64,000 nucleotides of DNA from Sabethes cyaneus. Lineage: Eukaryota; Arthropoda; Insecta; Diptera; Culicidae. The notes under the pieces were generated by a model. The model ran no database searches and had not been told where the DNA came from. It worked only from the letters and a program-made list of their open reading frames with translations. The position numbers and the translations under genes are program-made. This document shows positions 31,511-43,399 of the stretch, piece after piece (within the stretch, counting starts at the first letter, position 1; each line of letters starts with the position of its first letter). The stretch is from positions 24,786,501 through 24,850,500 of the forward strand of contig NC_071353.1 in the NCBI RefSeq assembly GCF_943734655.1, read 5' to 3'.

Positions 31511-32310
31511 TTTTTTGACGTAGGACTACGTCTTTCAGGAAGGTAGCTGCTATAGGGAGTCATTCCAGACAATCGAAAAATGTGAGTGCCACGAAAAATG
31601 ATAGGTTTTGGGCGCTGATAGCTTAGCGGTTTTCCGATTGATTTTCAATATTTTTGCACCAATCGATCGGAAAATCTTCTACGCATCCACAGCAATACAG
31701 AAAAATGAAGTTCAACTAATCGATAGCAAATTTTCTCTTCTTTGATATGGAAAAAAGAGATTTGAAATTGGTGCACCGCAGCCGGAGAAATTTGTATTTA
31801 TGTGCACGTACTTTCTTTCTTTAAGCAGAATTTCAACTTTGATGCATATCTCAAAAACTATCCTACTTTAAATTTTTCTGACCACATTTTCGGATTCAGC
31901 GGTCAATTTTACATGAAAAATCACCTTCAGCTTACTGAGTTCACGCTTTTTGTTTTATTTTGTTAACTAGTGTTATCCAACTGTAAATCCTCGCTTCGTG
32001 ATTGGTTGGAAGATTCTTTACGATGATCTAAACCTATTGTATTAATCTGATATCTGTGCTTGAGAAGTAAGCTAAATCAAATGGAAATGACAAATCTCCC
32101 TCGTCTTAACAAGATTTCTTAACAACGCAATTAAACCTAGACCATTTTGAAGTACTTGCTTGAGAAGTACGCCAGAACGAGTGACAAAGCCCCTTCGTGC
32201 CGACAAATTTCTTAAGAACGCGATTAAAGCTAGTCCAATTTGATGTCTGTGTTGGGAAGGTGTGTCAGAAATAATGACTAAAATCCATTACCCCACCCAA
32301 CAGATTGCAA
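31511..32310 (+). mobile_element. GACGTAGGACTACGTC repeat family, copy C (diverged)
   Basis: Starts TTTTTTGACGTAGGACTACG and follows copy B through the GATTGGTTGGAAGATTCTTT and CAATTTGATGTCTGTGTT blocks. About 260 bp near 31700-31975 are unrelated to copy B (insertion or replacement). Ends near the CAACAGATTGCAAATTC block. Confidence 0.8.
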
Positions 32311-32586
32311 ATTCACTCATTTTTTTTTTAAATTTGCGACTTGGTCCGGTCTGATTTAACATCGACCTTATATACCGCTCTGATTCAAACTTAAAACAGT
32401 CTCAAACTTCGAACACCTCAGAATAAAATGCTTTTAGCTTCGCTAATATGATAAAATAATATGCTTGTTAACCGAAATAAACTGTGAAGAATACCACTAG
32501 TTAGGATTCGTGCGTTGTTGAATGGGTCAAAATCATACGTCAGAACAGTCAGAGTCGTTTCTTGACACTGGAATACTGGATAGACT

Positions 32587-32690
32587 GATGCAAGGGAATG
32601 TACTCTCTAATTTGGCATTCAACATTGCCTTGAAAGGTACAATACGAAGAGCAAACGTGGAAAGTAACGGGACTATCAGCGCATAATCTT
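32587..32690 (+). pseudogene. reverse transcriptase fragment of a non-LTR element
   Basis: The + frame reads LMQGNVLSNLAFNIALKGTI and RRANVESNGTI, matching the LRQGDxLSnLLFNIALEg-IRRA segment (RT motif 4 region) of RTE-like elements. It is a different subfamily from the 10-kb copy. Only about 35 codons survive. Confidence 0.7.
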
Positions 32691-32846
32691 ACGTGTATCT
32701 CGTCGCATAGATGGATTTTGACTCTTTGAAGTAACATCGTAAATACGATCACGATCAAGACTAAATTTCCATGAAAGTACACGCAACAAATAATTTATTT
32801 TTCATTATTCATATGTGACGCTCTACCTCGATTTTTTGAAATTAGG

Positions 32847-33371
32847 GTATGTTGCTACATCGTCGTAATTGCCTATTTCCGTCCTATCCAACACAAATTA
32901 TTAAAAATATCAGCATTTTTATGACGCACAATGCAAAACTAGTTATTCCCGAATACTTTAGTTAGTTGTCTATCATACTCGATCAATCAAAGTGAGCTGA
33001 GATCTATTTAAATGCTTTTCTATTTGACGTGGTTATCGACTGTATTCAATAATTCTTTAGACTTGGGTTTTATCGGCTCATCAGTCAGTCAGTGACTGAT
33101 GAGCCGATAAAACCCAAGTCTAAAGAATAAATGCTTTTCATCATTAAAGAAGTCCTACCAGCCAAATTTCCTACGTTTTTTCGTGCGACGAAGAAGACAA
33201 TGTCGACTAATCGTTTTAATTCCCGTCATTCATAAATGAAAATAAGTCACGCAAAGCATTGTCGTTATTCTACAGCCAGAAAAACTTGCCTGATCTACAG
33301 AAATTTTGCAGATTAACATTCATCATGCCGTCCTACACAAATACATGCGCGTTAGCTTCGTAAACATTGTT
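32847..33371 (+). repeat. dispersed repeat, copy 2, carrying a foldback insertion
   Basis: Matches 2634-3028 except for an extra segment at about 33021-33127. It ends at the same GTAAACATTGT but is not followed by the heptamer array. Confidence 0.85.
33021..33127. mobile_element. small insertion containing a perfect 36-bp-arm hairpin, 12-bp target duplication
   Basis: The arms at 33052-33087 and 33093-33128 are perfect inverted repeats separated by 5 nt (GTCAG). TAAATGCTTTTC occurs at 33009-33020 and 33128-33139 and once in the uninterrupted copy near 2805-2816, giving the target duplication. The sequence 33021-33051 on the left is not part of the hairpin. Confidence 0.85.
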
Positions 33372-35870
33372 GTGATTTTTAGTTCGGACGATGAAAAATT
33401 TTAATGGACGGATTTTAAAACGGTACGACGAATTTTAGAAATAAAGGCAGTTGCGTAATTTCAGTAATATGCTTTTATAGTCGCTTTTCAGTGATTTCAA
33501 AGTTCACGGATCGGAAGGTAAGTGTGTTTTAGTCTAATCAGCACAAGAACTTTTGGAGTATTAAATCCATCCAGCAAATGAAGAAAATTAGAATGGCTTT
33601 ACTTATTACGACGGGAATTAGAAAAAGGCCCTACTTGGCAGGAAAAAAATAGAGTTGATAATTTTGTTTTAGTTGTAATGTTTAAAATTTGCGGGATAAT
33701 TTTCGACGCAATTTTCTCAAATTATTGTTTTTGGAAAGATACCACTCATACCGTCCATTCAAAACAATTTCCACATGTGGCTTTAAAACTCCAAAAGCAT
33801 CTGTAGACGGCCTACTAGACCCATTAGAGGGTTAACTTAAATCGCTTGTCGGGGATCGGGATCGACAGTAGGGGTTAATTTGTGGCAAATGTTTCTTTCA
33901 AGGATATAAGACAAAACGATAAACATAATCCCATTAGATGTGGGTTAGATTAAAATCTTTGTGCTTCAACTACATCCTATTACAGAGTAGCTTAATTCGA
34001 ACTTGCAACCCGTTCCGAGAGACTACCGTCAACTGCCGTCCCCCGGACCCGAGCGGGCCACATCTGTCGGAGTTCAAGCCCGAGCCTGCAGGAGATATAC
34101 GCAGCATCTCCGGGGATCAAAACCGTTCCTTCTGGTTTTGTCTGGTAATGGCAACGACATGCAACGCAACACAAAGAAACAGTAACAAACAGCCTTCGGG
34201 CTGTTCGGGCGGGGTGGCTTCAGTCGATCTCCCGTCGTCGGTAACCGTACCGTATATCTGCCGTACGTTTGCCACCTTCACTTGAGCACGGGAAAGTTTC
34301 AGTACTGCCGCTCTCTAATAACACTAGCACCAGTAGGGCTAATATATTCAAATTTAAAATAATGTGCTCCGTTATGTATTATTTTTCTGATTATGTCTGC
34401 AGGGATGTATTTATAACCGTAAATTTGAATAATTACCTGCTAGTGAGCAGAAACCGTGGGAAAAGATGTTACGAGTTTGTGGGAGCGAATTGGCTTCGAT
34501 GCTGGTGTCTCGGCATTTGCCCGCACGCAAAGCAGACAATCCTTCGTGTAAACATGGAGATTTTCCCCGGCAACGACATTTACGATGCAAACTAGCTAAG
34601 TGATCTGTTTCATCGCTGGTGGCACTATCGGCTGTTTGTCGTCTTTACAAACAGCAAACAAATGGCACATTAGTTAAAATATTACCCATCAACCACTCGC
34701 TAAGAAGACAGACATCGTTTTAAATTGTCAACACACATGTAGACTAGGAAGTGTGAAAGGCAAATCCAGCGTCATTTCGGTTTACATTCCGGGATTGGTG
34801 AAACAGTTGCCGGAGGCAACGAATAGAGGCACTTTGTTGTGAATTCGCGCAAAGCAAAACGTGTTCCCAAAAAAATCGCATCCAGTGAAAAAGGACTACT
34901 TCACCCGCACGGGCTTACAGCCGGTGTATTGCACTCCATTATACAGCTGACACGTAGCACAGCTCACAGAGGAGGCGCACAGAAAAAAGTACCGAACCGT
35001 CCGCCAGCATCATCCTCGGACAGTAACGAGCGATGACCAAATTTGCAAGCATGTTGAAAAAATGTTCGCAGTTTTTTATTTCTCGATGCTGGTATGTTGC
35101 AACTCACCAATGTCTTCATTGTACATAGCAATGGAAGCGTAAGCTCGGTTCTGCGATTCGTTCTCGCTGTCCGTCACTGTTCTCCTATTCACTGGCGCTA
35201 AATCGTCGGGATTCGCAGACCCCATCACGAGGTCCCGACGCAGGCTGCCGGTCGTGGTTGGTTGGTTGCGCGGGCTGGGCGATGTTCAGCACAACATGAT
35301 AAATTGCATCAGTGAGATTAAGAATGTGTGAAATTAGATGTACATATTCCGAGGAGAGCAGATCTGCGCCCGGAGTCGGTTGGCTCAAGCATGCTGCTAC
35401 AGTTGACAGCGAAAGGAAGAACGGCAGGGCGGGCGTGCCGAGTAAAAAGCAACCGGATTCCACTCACGTTTAGTCGATTGCTTTAAATGAGGTATGTAAA
35501 TGTTTACTCGAATGTAAAAGAATTTTGACGAAATGAAGCTTCTAGACATGTTTCCGCTACAGGATGCATAATTCATTGAGAAGATTAGTTCAATAAAATG
35601 TGGTCCATTAGGGTAATGCAATTATATTTTCTCTAACATACAGGTTAAATTTATTTGCATTGAAAAATATTCAATAATGTATTAGTTATGTTATACCGCA
35701 AAAATAATATTTATGATTTATGACAGAAAGCCTGACCGATTGACCATTTAATGCCTCAAGAGATTCTATAAGTTCCGCTGCCAACACTTGAGTAGTCCGT
35801 CACTAATTTGTTGAGCGTCGCGACACTTTCAAGGTAATTTGGTTGATTAATTTCGTAAGCGGGGCTTCTC
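33372..35870. other. mostly unique sequence, no recognised gene
   Basis: From about 33.96 to 35.5 kb the composition is GC-balanced with several overlapping frames (for example 33938-34285 on +), none with a domain or splice chain. The segment 33376-33960 is AT-rich. Confidence 0.4.
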
Positions 35871-35879
35871 TATTCCGCA

Positions 35880-36555
35880 CTGTCGTTCAGTATCCTCACC
35901 CCAACACTCCCTGGATGAACAAGGGGAATGTCTCCAAGGAGTGCCTGTAATTCAAACGCCGCATGCGCATGTAATTCGCCACTCAGCGATTTCCTTTTGT
36001 ATTCTGTCAAAAACCGTCTCCATCACCTTTCGTACAAATTCGGCAAGAGTATGTTCATCTAGTGTGAGCAAATGCTTCGTGACTGGAACGTCCTGCGAAG
36101 GGCAAACAAGACCCTCATTTAAGCTTATACGTGTCGTTGAATCTTTTTACTAGTGATGTTGTTTGCGGTGGCTAGAGATCCCAAATTTATCAACCACATC
36201 AAGTTCATCGCCATCAACAATCACTGAACGTAACAGGTAAATGTTGTGTTTTCATGAGTCCCTGCTTCTCATATATTTGGTTATCGACGCATTGATTCTT
36301 ACTCCAATTCTCCTCGCCTCCGTTTTCAGTCTGGCGTCGGTTATCTACATCGTCGCAAAAGATTCGAGAGTCCCTAAATGCGCATGTAGCACGTTAATCG
36401 TTTCAGTTTTACTTAGCTGCGACAGTTTATCCGGAAATCTATACCGGTATCATTGTTTGCCAAAACTTTTCCTGATCGACTGTATCATACGCTGCTTTGA
36501 AATTGATAAAACGATGGTGTGTGGGCACATTGTTTGTCATTCACCGGTCCTCCTC
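35880..36555 (-). mobile_element. RTE-type fragment 1 (mosaic cluster)
   Basis: The minus strand reads an EHTLAEFVRKVMETVFDRIQK segment at about 35960-36040 (family: DxLAVFERkVLRTIFGGVQ), SVIVDGDELDVVDKFG near 36190, and RRIGVRINASITKYM-like text near 36290. Many stops and frame changes. It ends against a second segment in the same orientation. Confidence 0.75.
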
Positions 36556-36975
36556 GAGCATTGTCCACGTTTCAAGCCCGTAGAGAACAACCGGTCTAAT
36601 GAGCGTCTTGCACAAAGTACACTTTGTACGGAAGCTTAGTTTGTTCGCGTTCGTCGGTACGGTAAGTCAAAACAGACCAATCCGTCAACTACCTCCAACT
36701 CATCCCTGTCGATCGTTGCATTACTGCCCAAGCAGCATCGGTCGGCCTCGTTGCCGCCGCCTAACCTTTAGACGCATTTACCTTTAACCCCATCTTTACA
36801 CTTTAGTCTGATGTATCGTGCCACAGCCACAGCTGTTTGCCGATAATATCCATATCATCAGCAAAGCAGACGAATTGCCAAGATTGGCTGAGGATCGGGC
36901 CCCGCATGTGGATATCCGAACGCTTCACCACTATGTTCAATAGCAGGCGTTAGAGACCATCACTTTGGCAAAGCT
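36556..36975 (-). mobile_element. RTE-type fragment 2, with intact FADD motif (mosaic cluster)
   Basis: The minus strand reads FADDMDIIG near 36840-36880, the RT catalytic YXDD-type box, and KTLIRPVVLYGLETWTMLEE near 36555-36615, a C-terminal RTE segment. The middle is deleted or scrambled. It is a different subfamily from fragment 3. Confidence 0.7.
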
Positions 36976-38275
36976 CTCTGTGTGAACTCGCTAATCCACC
37001 CGAAATCCGAATGCACAACCATCCATCGTAGATTGAATCAGTTTGATCAGCTTTATGGAGAAGCCGTTCTCGTCCATGAATTTCCGGAGTGGCCCTTGCC
37101 ATATCATCCATTGTGCTCGGTCCTGAGCTACACGTCGCCAATTCGTTGCGCGTCTCGACACACGCAAGTCGGCTTCAACCTGTTCGAGCCATCTAGCACG
37201 TTGGGCCCCTCTTTTCCTGGTGTCGGTGTGGTTCTTGAAGAGAATGGATTTCACTGCATAGTCGTCCGGCATCCTTGCGACGTGGCCGGCCCATCGTAGT
37301 CTCCCAACTTTAGCCAGGTGTACGATGGATGCGAGTCTCTCCAAGCAGTGCCTCATGATTCTTACGCCTCCGACATTCTCCGCTTTCCGTTTGTACTCCG
37401 CCAAAAATAGTCCGCAACACCTTTCGTTCAAATACGGCAAGTGCAAATATGTCTTCCGTAAGTAAACTTATTGTCCGCTGATTAGCGTTTTGTTCATCGT
37501 CAGCATTTTTGCAACGGCGATGCTCCTTAATTGAAGCGTCTTGCGGAGAGAAAAGTAGGTTCGATTTCCAGCTTGAATGCCTCGTTGGACCTCCTTACTT
37601 GTATTATTGTTAGCGGTGACCAGAGATCCTAAATATACGAATTCATCAACTACTTTCAGTTCATCGCCGTCAATAGTCACTGCCCGTGGGAGGCAAACAT
37701 TCCTTTCTCTGGAGCCTCTTCCTAGGCTAGGAGTTGGCTACTCTTGCTAAAGATCATTCCTCTCATTTCGATGTCTACTCGCCGGATCATACCTGCAATA
37801 GCGATGTTGATTATGCTACCGGACAGTTCGTCTCATTGCCGTAGACCTCTGCGCGAATTGAAAGGACTCAAGAGTACCCCCGAATCGCGCACGTAGCACA
37901 TCGCTCGCTCCAGGGCAGCTTTGATCAGCCACGTCATTTTGTCCGGAAAACCGTACTCGTGCATTATCTGCTATAGCTGTTTGCGCTCAACTGTATCGTA
38001 TGCTGTCTTAAAATCCATGATGGACTTGCGTCATTTCTGGAGGATTTGTCCGAGAGTAGAAATTTGATCCGTGGTAGCACGGGCCCCCATAAAGCGATAA
38101 GGACGTGGTTGATTTGATACGTTGTTCTTTGGTTAGCCGATTTCTAGAAAGTGCTTCTGATCATCAGGCCTCGAGAAGGTACGAAGTTGGTCACCGGTCG
38201 CAGGTCATTACTGTTAATGTTAGTGTGCATGATATGAAGCTCTTTCACCGATTTATACATCTACAGAGACTCAGA
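36976..38275 (-). mobile_element. RTE-type fragment 3 (endonuclease scrap to C-terminus)
   Basis: Minus strand: an endonuclease-domain scrap at 38140-38275 (matches 61360-61470), an RT region with DFKTAYDTVE-like text near 38000, TIDGDELKVVDEFVYLGSLV at 37610-37680, and the C-terminal HLAKVGRLRWAGHVARMPDD and ARWLEQVEADL at 37160-37330. It then runs into RT-like text of another copy (KFMDENGFSIKLIKLIQSTMDG region, about 37000-37075). Frames are broken in several places. Confidence 0.8.
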
Positions 38276-38728
38276 AGCGTCAGGGCACTTAAATACCGTT
38301 ATATTTCGAATCCAAACGGAGAGTCGCATCTTAAATAAAGGTATGATAAGACATGAAGGCAAAAGAGCGGAAAATGAGGGAAGGCAGCGTCGTTGAAGCA
38401 ACGCTTATATATAGTTAGTATGTGAATTCAAACCCGGGAGGAGACGTTGAGTTCGGGTCCGGTTATATTTGGCTCCCATAATAGCTTGGTTCTACCAGCT
38501 TGGGTAAAGAGGAATGGTAAACACATTTATGAGAGTTGCTTCAATGACCCCAGTGATGCTTTCCCCTTCACGTCTTGTCCCATTCTGTTTGGATACTGCT
38601 AGAGTTAGTAGGATCGTTGCACTTGTCCCGTAATTGTCCTGTACTCTAATAACCGACCTTATCTAACGATAAAGAAGGGTCGAGTCCTAAAGACGTTTAT
38701 ATCCAAGGCTTTTTCTATTGCAACAGAT
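38276..38728. other. spacer without recognised gene
   Basis: Nothing recognisable beyond short frames. Confidence 0.4.
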
Positions 38729-38730
38729 TA

Positions 38731-39960
38731 GGGTAAGACGGGGTAAGACGGCCCCCCTAAGCGAATATATTGCTAGCATATAATGTGTACGAAAATTCAC
38801 CTTTTCTTGTTCCACACATGGAAAAGCATTCATTTATCTACCATTAAAAATTGTATAATGAATTAATTAGTCTCTTTTTCCGTGATTTTTCATCAATTTT
38901 CGAATCGTCTAAAAATTACTCGTTCGCAACCAGGCGGGGTAAGAGGGACCATCAAAGGGGTAAGACGGACCATGGCCGAGTAAGGCGGATTGTGGCAGAT
39001 TTGAAGGTTTCTTTGAGTTGTAAACACAATTTCAATATTATTAACTAAGTAAGAACAAGTTCTTAAAGCCTAAACCGTACCTAAAACCGTACATGCTAAA
39101 AGAAGGTATAGTTTAATTTAGAGGCTTGCTAAAAGAAGGAATTTTACTACTAGTTCAATTTTGAAAATAAGAGTAGACGTTATTTTACTCCACTGGTTTT
39201 TATTTACTCTTTTCTTGGCGTTATTTTTGTTGATTTGTCAGCAGGACGTTTACTCTTTGAATACCCTTCACTTTAGGTGAAGGCGAAGAAGGCAACATAT
39301 TAAATGAGCCGTTAAGTAAATTGGAATCTTCGAATTTTGATTCCGTTAGATCCAAATTTACATTGGTTGTGTTATTCGAATGGCACTTGTTGACTTCTTT
39401 TGACGTGGGAGGCTCTGTGTTAGACAGGATGATCTCAGATTCAGTAATAATTTTTATTACAGGTGTACTCTATTTCGAAAAAGACTCTGATGAAGCCTGC
39501 AAGTCGTACAGGAAATGCGTATCTGTCAGAATAATAAAATAGTTAATCAAATTTAACAGGAAAAAAGCTGTTTTTTTCGTTCAATATCTTTAAAATCTAT
39601 TAAAACACTAAACAGAAGAACTTTAGGCAATTATGAGCACTATGACGTATGGCCCTTTTACCCCGTGAAAATGGCCCGTCTTACCCCTAGTTAACAATTT
39701 ACATTATTTGGCTTTTATCTCTCAATCCGTCCTATTTTATATACCTTTTCTGCCACACGCAGAAGACACTGCGAACGAAAAGTTTGTTTTGATTCTAGTT
39801 TTGACGTTGGATACAGCCGAGTGCCACAGGTTGTCTCGAAAGTGTTTAGATAGGCTAATAAACAAAACATACTGGGGCATTTGTAGAAAATTTAAGGATT
39901 TCTTGACGACATCGATGTGGTCTCTCTTACCCCGCCGGGCCTTCTTACCCCTTGTTACCC
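38731..39960. mobile_element. 1230-bp TIR element with GGGTAA...TTACCC ends and TA target
   Basis: The left end is GGGTAAGACGGGGTAAGACG; the right end, reverse complemented, is GGGTAACAAGGGGTAAGAAG. TA flanks it at 38729-38730 and 39961-39962. GGGGTAAGAnGG repeats recur inside each end (38936-38976 and 39655-39690), giving subterminal repeats that could be transposase-binding sites. No transposase frame. Confidence 0.85.
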
Positions 39961-40100
39961 TACTTGTGAGGTACAAAATCGGGAAAATATATTTAGATAG
40001 ATGTTTTCACAATCGGCAAACTTTGTTGACAAAAAGTAATCTTTTCAAACTTAGTTTGTGCTAAAATAGTGTATTGCTGGGCTACGTGAGACGTGTTTAC

Positions 40101-40206
40101 CCAAGTAGCACACTTATGGCATTTCTAGTTGAGGAAACTTATCTTCGACTAAAAACGGTTTTAAATCAGTAGCCACAACAATTTTCTGACAACTGTGCTA
40201 GTAGGG
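40101..40206. mobile_element. MITE-like hairpin with CCCAAGTAGCACA / TGTGCTAGTAGGG ends
   Basis: The short terminal inverted repeats match over about 12 bp with one or two mismatches. Related half-elements appear near 53505-53600 (GTGTGCTACTTGG). No target duplication was established. Confidence 0.5.
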
Positions 40207-40231
40207 TAAGCTCTCATTAATTTTCTTAGAG

Positions 40232-40700
40232 TATGCATAGTTTTGAAGGGCTAGAACTGAATGGCCGAAACACAAATGGCCGAATAACAGAAAGCCGAAA
40301 TCTAAATGGCCGCATTTCAACAACTGTCACAAAAAACTTAATATTTGGCCGAACCACGAAAGACCGAACCCCGTTTTGGCTGAGTCCTGGCTTCATTTTC
40401 GGTTTTTTTGCACAGTAGATGCTCTTTTGACTACAGCGCGTCAGTGCAACAGAATTCGAAAAAGTGTTGTAAAGGGCAATTGTAGAGTTAATTATTATCT
40501 ACAATATTGCTGAAGAAGATATAGTTTTATCATTTGTATTTATGGCGCTATGGGGCTGCTACCCCGTTGGTAGCCAAATGGGTGCTCTTTTTGCTACCAA
40601 CAGGGTAGTAGCCTTATAACGCAAATGGTCGAAACTCCAATGGTCGAATCACAAATGACCGAAACATGCATAGCCGAATCACGAATGGCCGAAAAAGCGT
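40232..40700 (+). repeat. minisatellite-like GGCCGAA(A)CnnAAAT repeat
   Basis: AATGGCCGAAACAC-like units of 12-16 bp recur, interrupted by unique sequence at 40380-40610. Related blocks lie at 41900-41990, 42170-42230, 42730-42880 and 57250-57310, some in inverse orientation. Confidence 0.75.
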
Positions 40701-41040
40701 AAAAACGATGCGATCAAGCAAATGGCTACTTTATCATGAATGTACACTCAAAAGAAGCTGGAGTGTTGATTTTCATGGATAAATATTTATCTGGAGAACC
40801 GCCAGGTATGAAATAATCCAATTTCTCTATTTCGTTTTTCATGCCCAACGCTCTACCGAAATATTTTTCCAGTTCAAATATATCACAAAATTGAAATAAA
40901 GCATGTAAGTAACTCATAGAAAAAATTTGAGGTCGAAGCTTTTGTTTTAGATGTTCTTTTTCTTCAAAAGAAAAAAATGGAATATTCGCATCATAATTTT
41001 TTGCAAAATTTTTCGGAATTCTTATTTTTGAAAGATGATA

Positions 41041-41087
41041 GGGTATGAAATAGGGAAGGCTGATAGGGTATGAAATAGGGAAGCGCC
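41041..41087 (+). repeat. tandem duplication of a 24-25-bp unit
   Basis: GATAGGGTATGAAATAGGGAAG occurs twice in direct succession. Confidence 0.9.
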
Positions 41088-41502
41088 CAACATAGCTCTA
41101 GCCATCCTAAGCCCCTACCTAGCGTCTCCACGTGGTCATACCTGAAAATACTTCTATTTGTATAATTGAGTAGCAAGGCTAGGAGGCGCGAGGTCGTGCG
41201 GTTTCCAGTTCCTAACCTTACAAATGTAGTTTTAGGCAACCATTAAACCACACGACTTTATTTTCAAGTATTATATGATTTAAACTAATTTTTTTAGCAA
41301 ACTAATCTATTTTCAGAGAGCGAAATAACACTTAACACGGAATATCACTTAACCTTTATTAACAAAGATACTCCCAACGTCTGTAAATAAATCATTATCT
41401 ATGGATATGGGAAGCATTTGGTACGGGAGGTTCACGCTTTCTTCCTTCCCCTTGATTTCAAAGAGTTTAATGGAATTAGGTATTTTTTCTGGTTCCACTC
41501 GA

Positions 41503-41549
<47 letters not shown>
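41503..41549 (+). repeat. (CT)n microsatellite, about 23 units
   Basis: Uninterrupted TCTCTC run. Confidence 0.97.
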
Positions 41550-41551
<2 letters not shown>

Positions 41552-41899
41552 GGTTGCTGCGCAGTTGGCCTGGCCGTTAACAAGAAAAATGATTGATTCA
41601 AGTAATCGTCATTTTCCAGGATGCCTTCCAGAAATGGCTGCGTTAGAGTGAGATTAGATTAGATTCTTGTTTTTGAAAGATGATAACTTTTGAACTTATG
41701 GTCAGAATGTTGTGATATTAATATCAAAATGTGAGGAAATCTATTCTAAACATATTATTGTTAGTTAAAAAAAATTTCTAATGTGGCCCTGGAGCTCCAA
41801 AAGCCCGTCTACAGACGGTCTTACCCGTTAGAGGGTTAAAACTGACCTTGGAATACTATTTTTATCAATATTATTCGAGAAAATAATTTTCGGTGAAAT

Positions 41900-42440
41900 T
41901 CAGCCAAGATTCGGCCAAATACAACTTCAACTTTCTGTCCATTTGGATTTCGGCTATTTGTTATTCGACCATTCGGTATCAGCCCGGTGAGTCGATGCGA
42001 GGGCTAAGGAAAACTATCGAGAGTCGGCAAACCTAGGAAAGCGAATAAACCTAGACGGATGTGATTTCTGCAGTGGGATCGAGGGAAGTTTTGTACATCA
42101 AACCTACCGTCCATTATGTATATCATCCATTATTCCCATCGTGCATTATACCGGATTATCTATGAATGGCCAGATCCCAAATAGCCGAATGTCATATTCG
42201 ACCGAAAATATTTGCGGCCTTCATCCTGCACAGTTGTTGGTTATATGCTGTCCTCACTCGCTATCGGTCGTTCGGATTTAACCAAGGGATAATCTCTACT
42301 AATCAGTAAAACTATCAAAATGGATGCATAGAAGCGGTTTCTGTGGTGCTGTCCCCGTGCAGTAACCGGCGCTTCCGACAGCGGCCTAGCGACCGTATCG
42401 CCTTGAATCATCTAGGAAACGTTTGCTGCTGAGCGAGTTT
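41900..42440 (+). repeat. GGCCGAA repeat block plus dispersed repeat (copy at 57250-57346 and 58331-58520)
   Basis: AATAGCCGAATGTnATATTCG, GCCTTCAnCCTGCAC, TGCTGTCCTCACTCGCT, AATCATCTAGGAAAC blocks match the later copy in order. Here the site GTTGGTTATATGCTG is unoccupied, whereas in the later copy it holds the 984-bp TIR element. Confidence 0.82.
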
Positions 42441-42639
42441 ATTGAGTTTATTGAGCGCTAAACAAATGCGTTTTTGAAGCATGCTTTTGTGTTTTGCAGT
42501 AAATAGTTGCGTTACTTATTTTGTTTTTTGTTCAATTCAAGTTATTTGTTAACTGTTTTCATTGAATAGCTTTTTAGGTCGGACAACACGGACAAACAAG
42601 ACCCTTATGGTTCTTACAAAACATTAAAAGTACCTTTTA

Positions 42640-42960
42640 CGCTAACCGGTTTCCAGGATGATCCAACCCATATACGGAGCGCTGGTCGACTGCCGAGCTT
42701 TTTAGGTGTTTCGGGAAACATCGTCTTTTCATGTTGAGCCTTCTGAGACTCAGCCAAATAGGGATCCGCCATTTCATGATTCGGCCAAATACAATTTCGG
42801 CCTTTTATGACAGGTGTTGAAATTCGGCCATTTGGATTTCGGCTATTTGTGCTTCGGCTATTCGGTGCCAGCCCATTATGCCTATCGTGCACTATGCCTA
42901 ATATTCGTACGCCCAACATATGCCTAAAGTCGCGCACCCCTTCTAGATGTCTTCAGTCCT
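42640..42960 (-). repeat. GGCCGAA-type minisatellite block, inverse orientation
   Basis: TTCGGCCATTTGGATTTCGG and TATTTGTGCTTCGGCTATTCGG are reverse-oriented units of the 40232 block. Confidence 0.7.
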
Positions 42961-43139
42961 TTATTAGGAAATGCAGGGAGAGTTTGATGTAAAGTAATGG
43001 CAAATGAATTGGATTTCCACAAGGCAAAGTCTCACAGAAGTTTGAGAGATTGGGGTGGATGTGGCCTCAATGAGCTTTTCTGTGAAGGTGCGCTTGGAGT
43101 GCTCTTACAAAGACCGCTTAGTTTTATTACTGCGCAATT

Positions 43140-43325
43140 CGAACACGGGGCACACAGGCCACATGGAGTCTACCCATCATAGAGGCAATTCTTAGTGCTT
43201 CTGTTGGTGGTATCATCTCTATAATTGTCACCATGATTACTGCACTATTCCTTATTACAGTATGGCCCAGCTGCTTGCAATTGAAGCAGTTCATAACCCG
43301 CGGTACAAAGACGCATAACGGTAGT
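43140..43325 (-). pseudogene. ORF1/Gag-like zinc-knuckle remnant of a non-LTR element
   Basis: The minus strand reads VPRVMNCFNCKQLGHTVIRN. Jockey-type ORF1 proteins carry CCHC knuckles of the form RCFNCQkfGHt.k.C, usually preceded by Pro/Val-rich text. C-x2-C-x4-H is kept; the last Cys is replaced (Asn at the expected place). Flanking codons are frameshifted. Confidence 0.55.
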
Positions 43326-43399
43326 GGAAGATCTGGTGAAAGTTACCCCAAATAAATCTGATAGAGATTGCAGGTTCGTGTCCTGTCACGGTCGCCATG

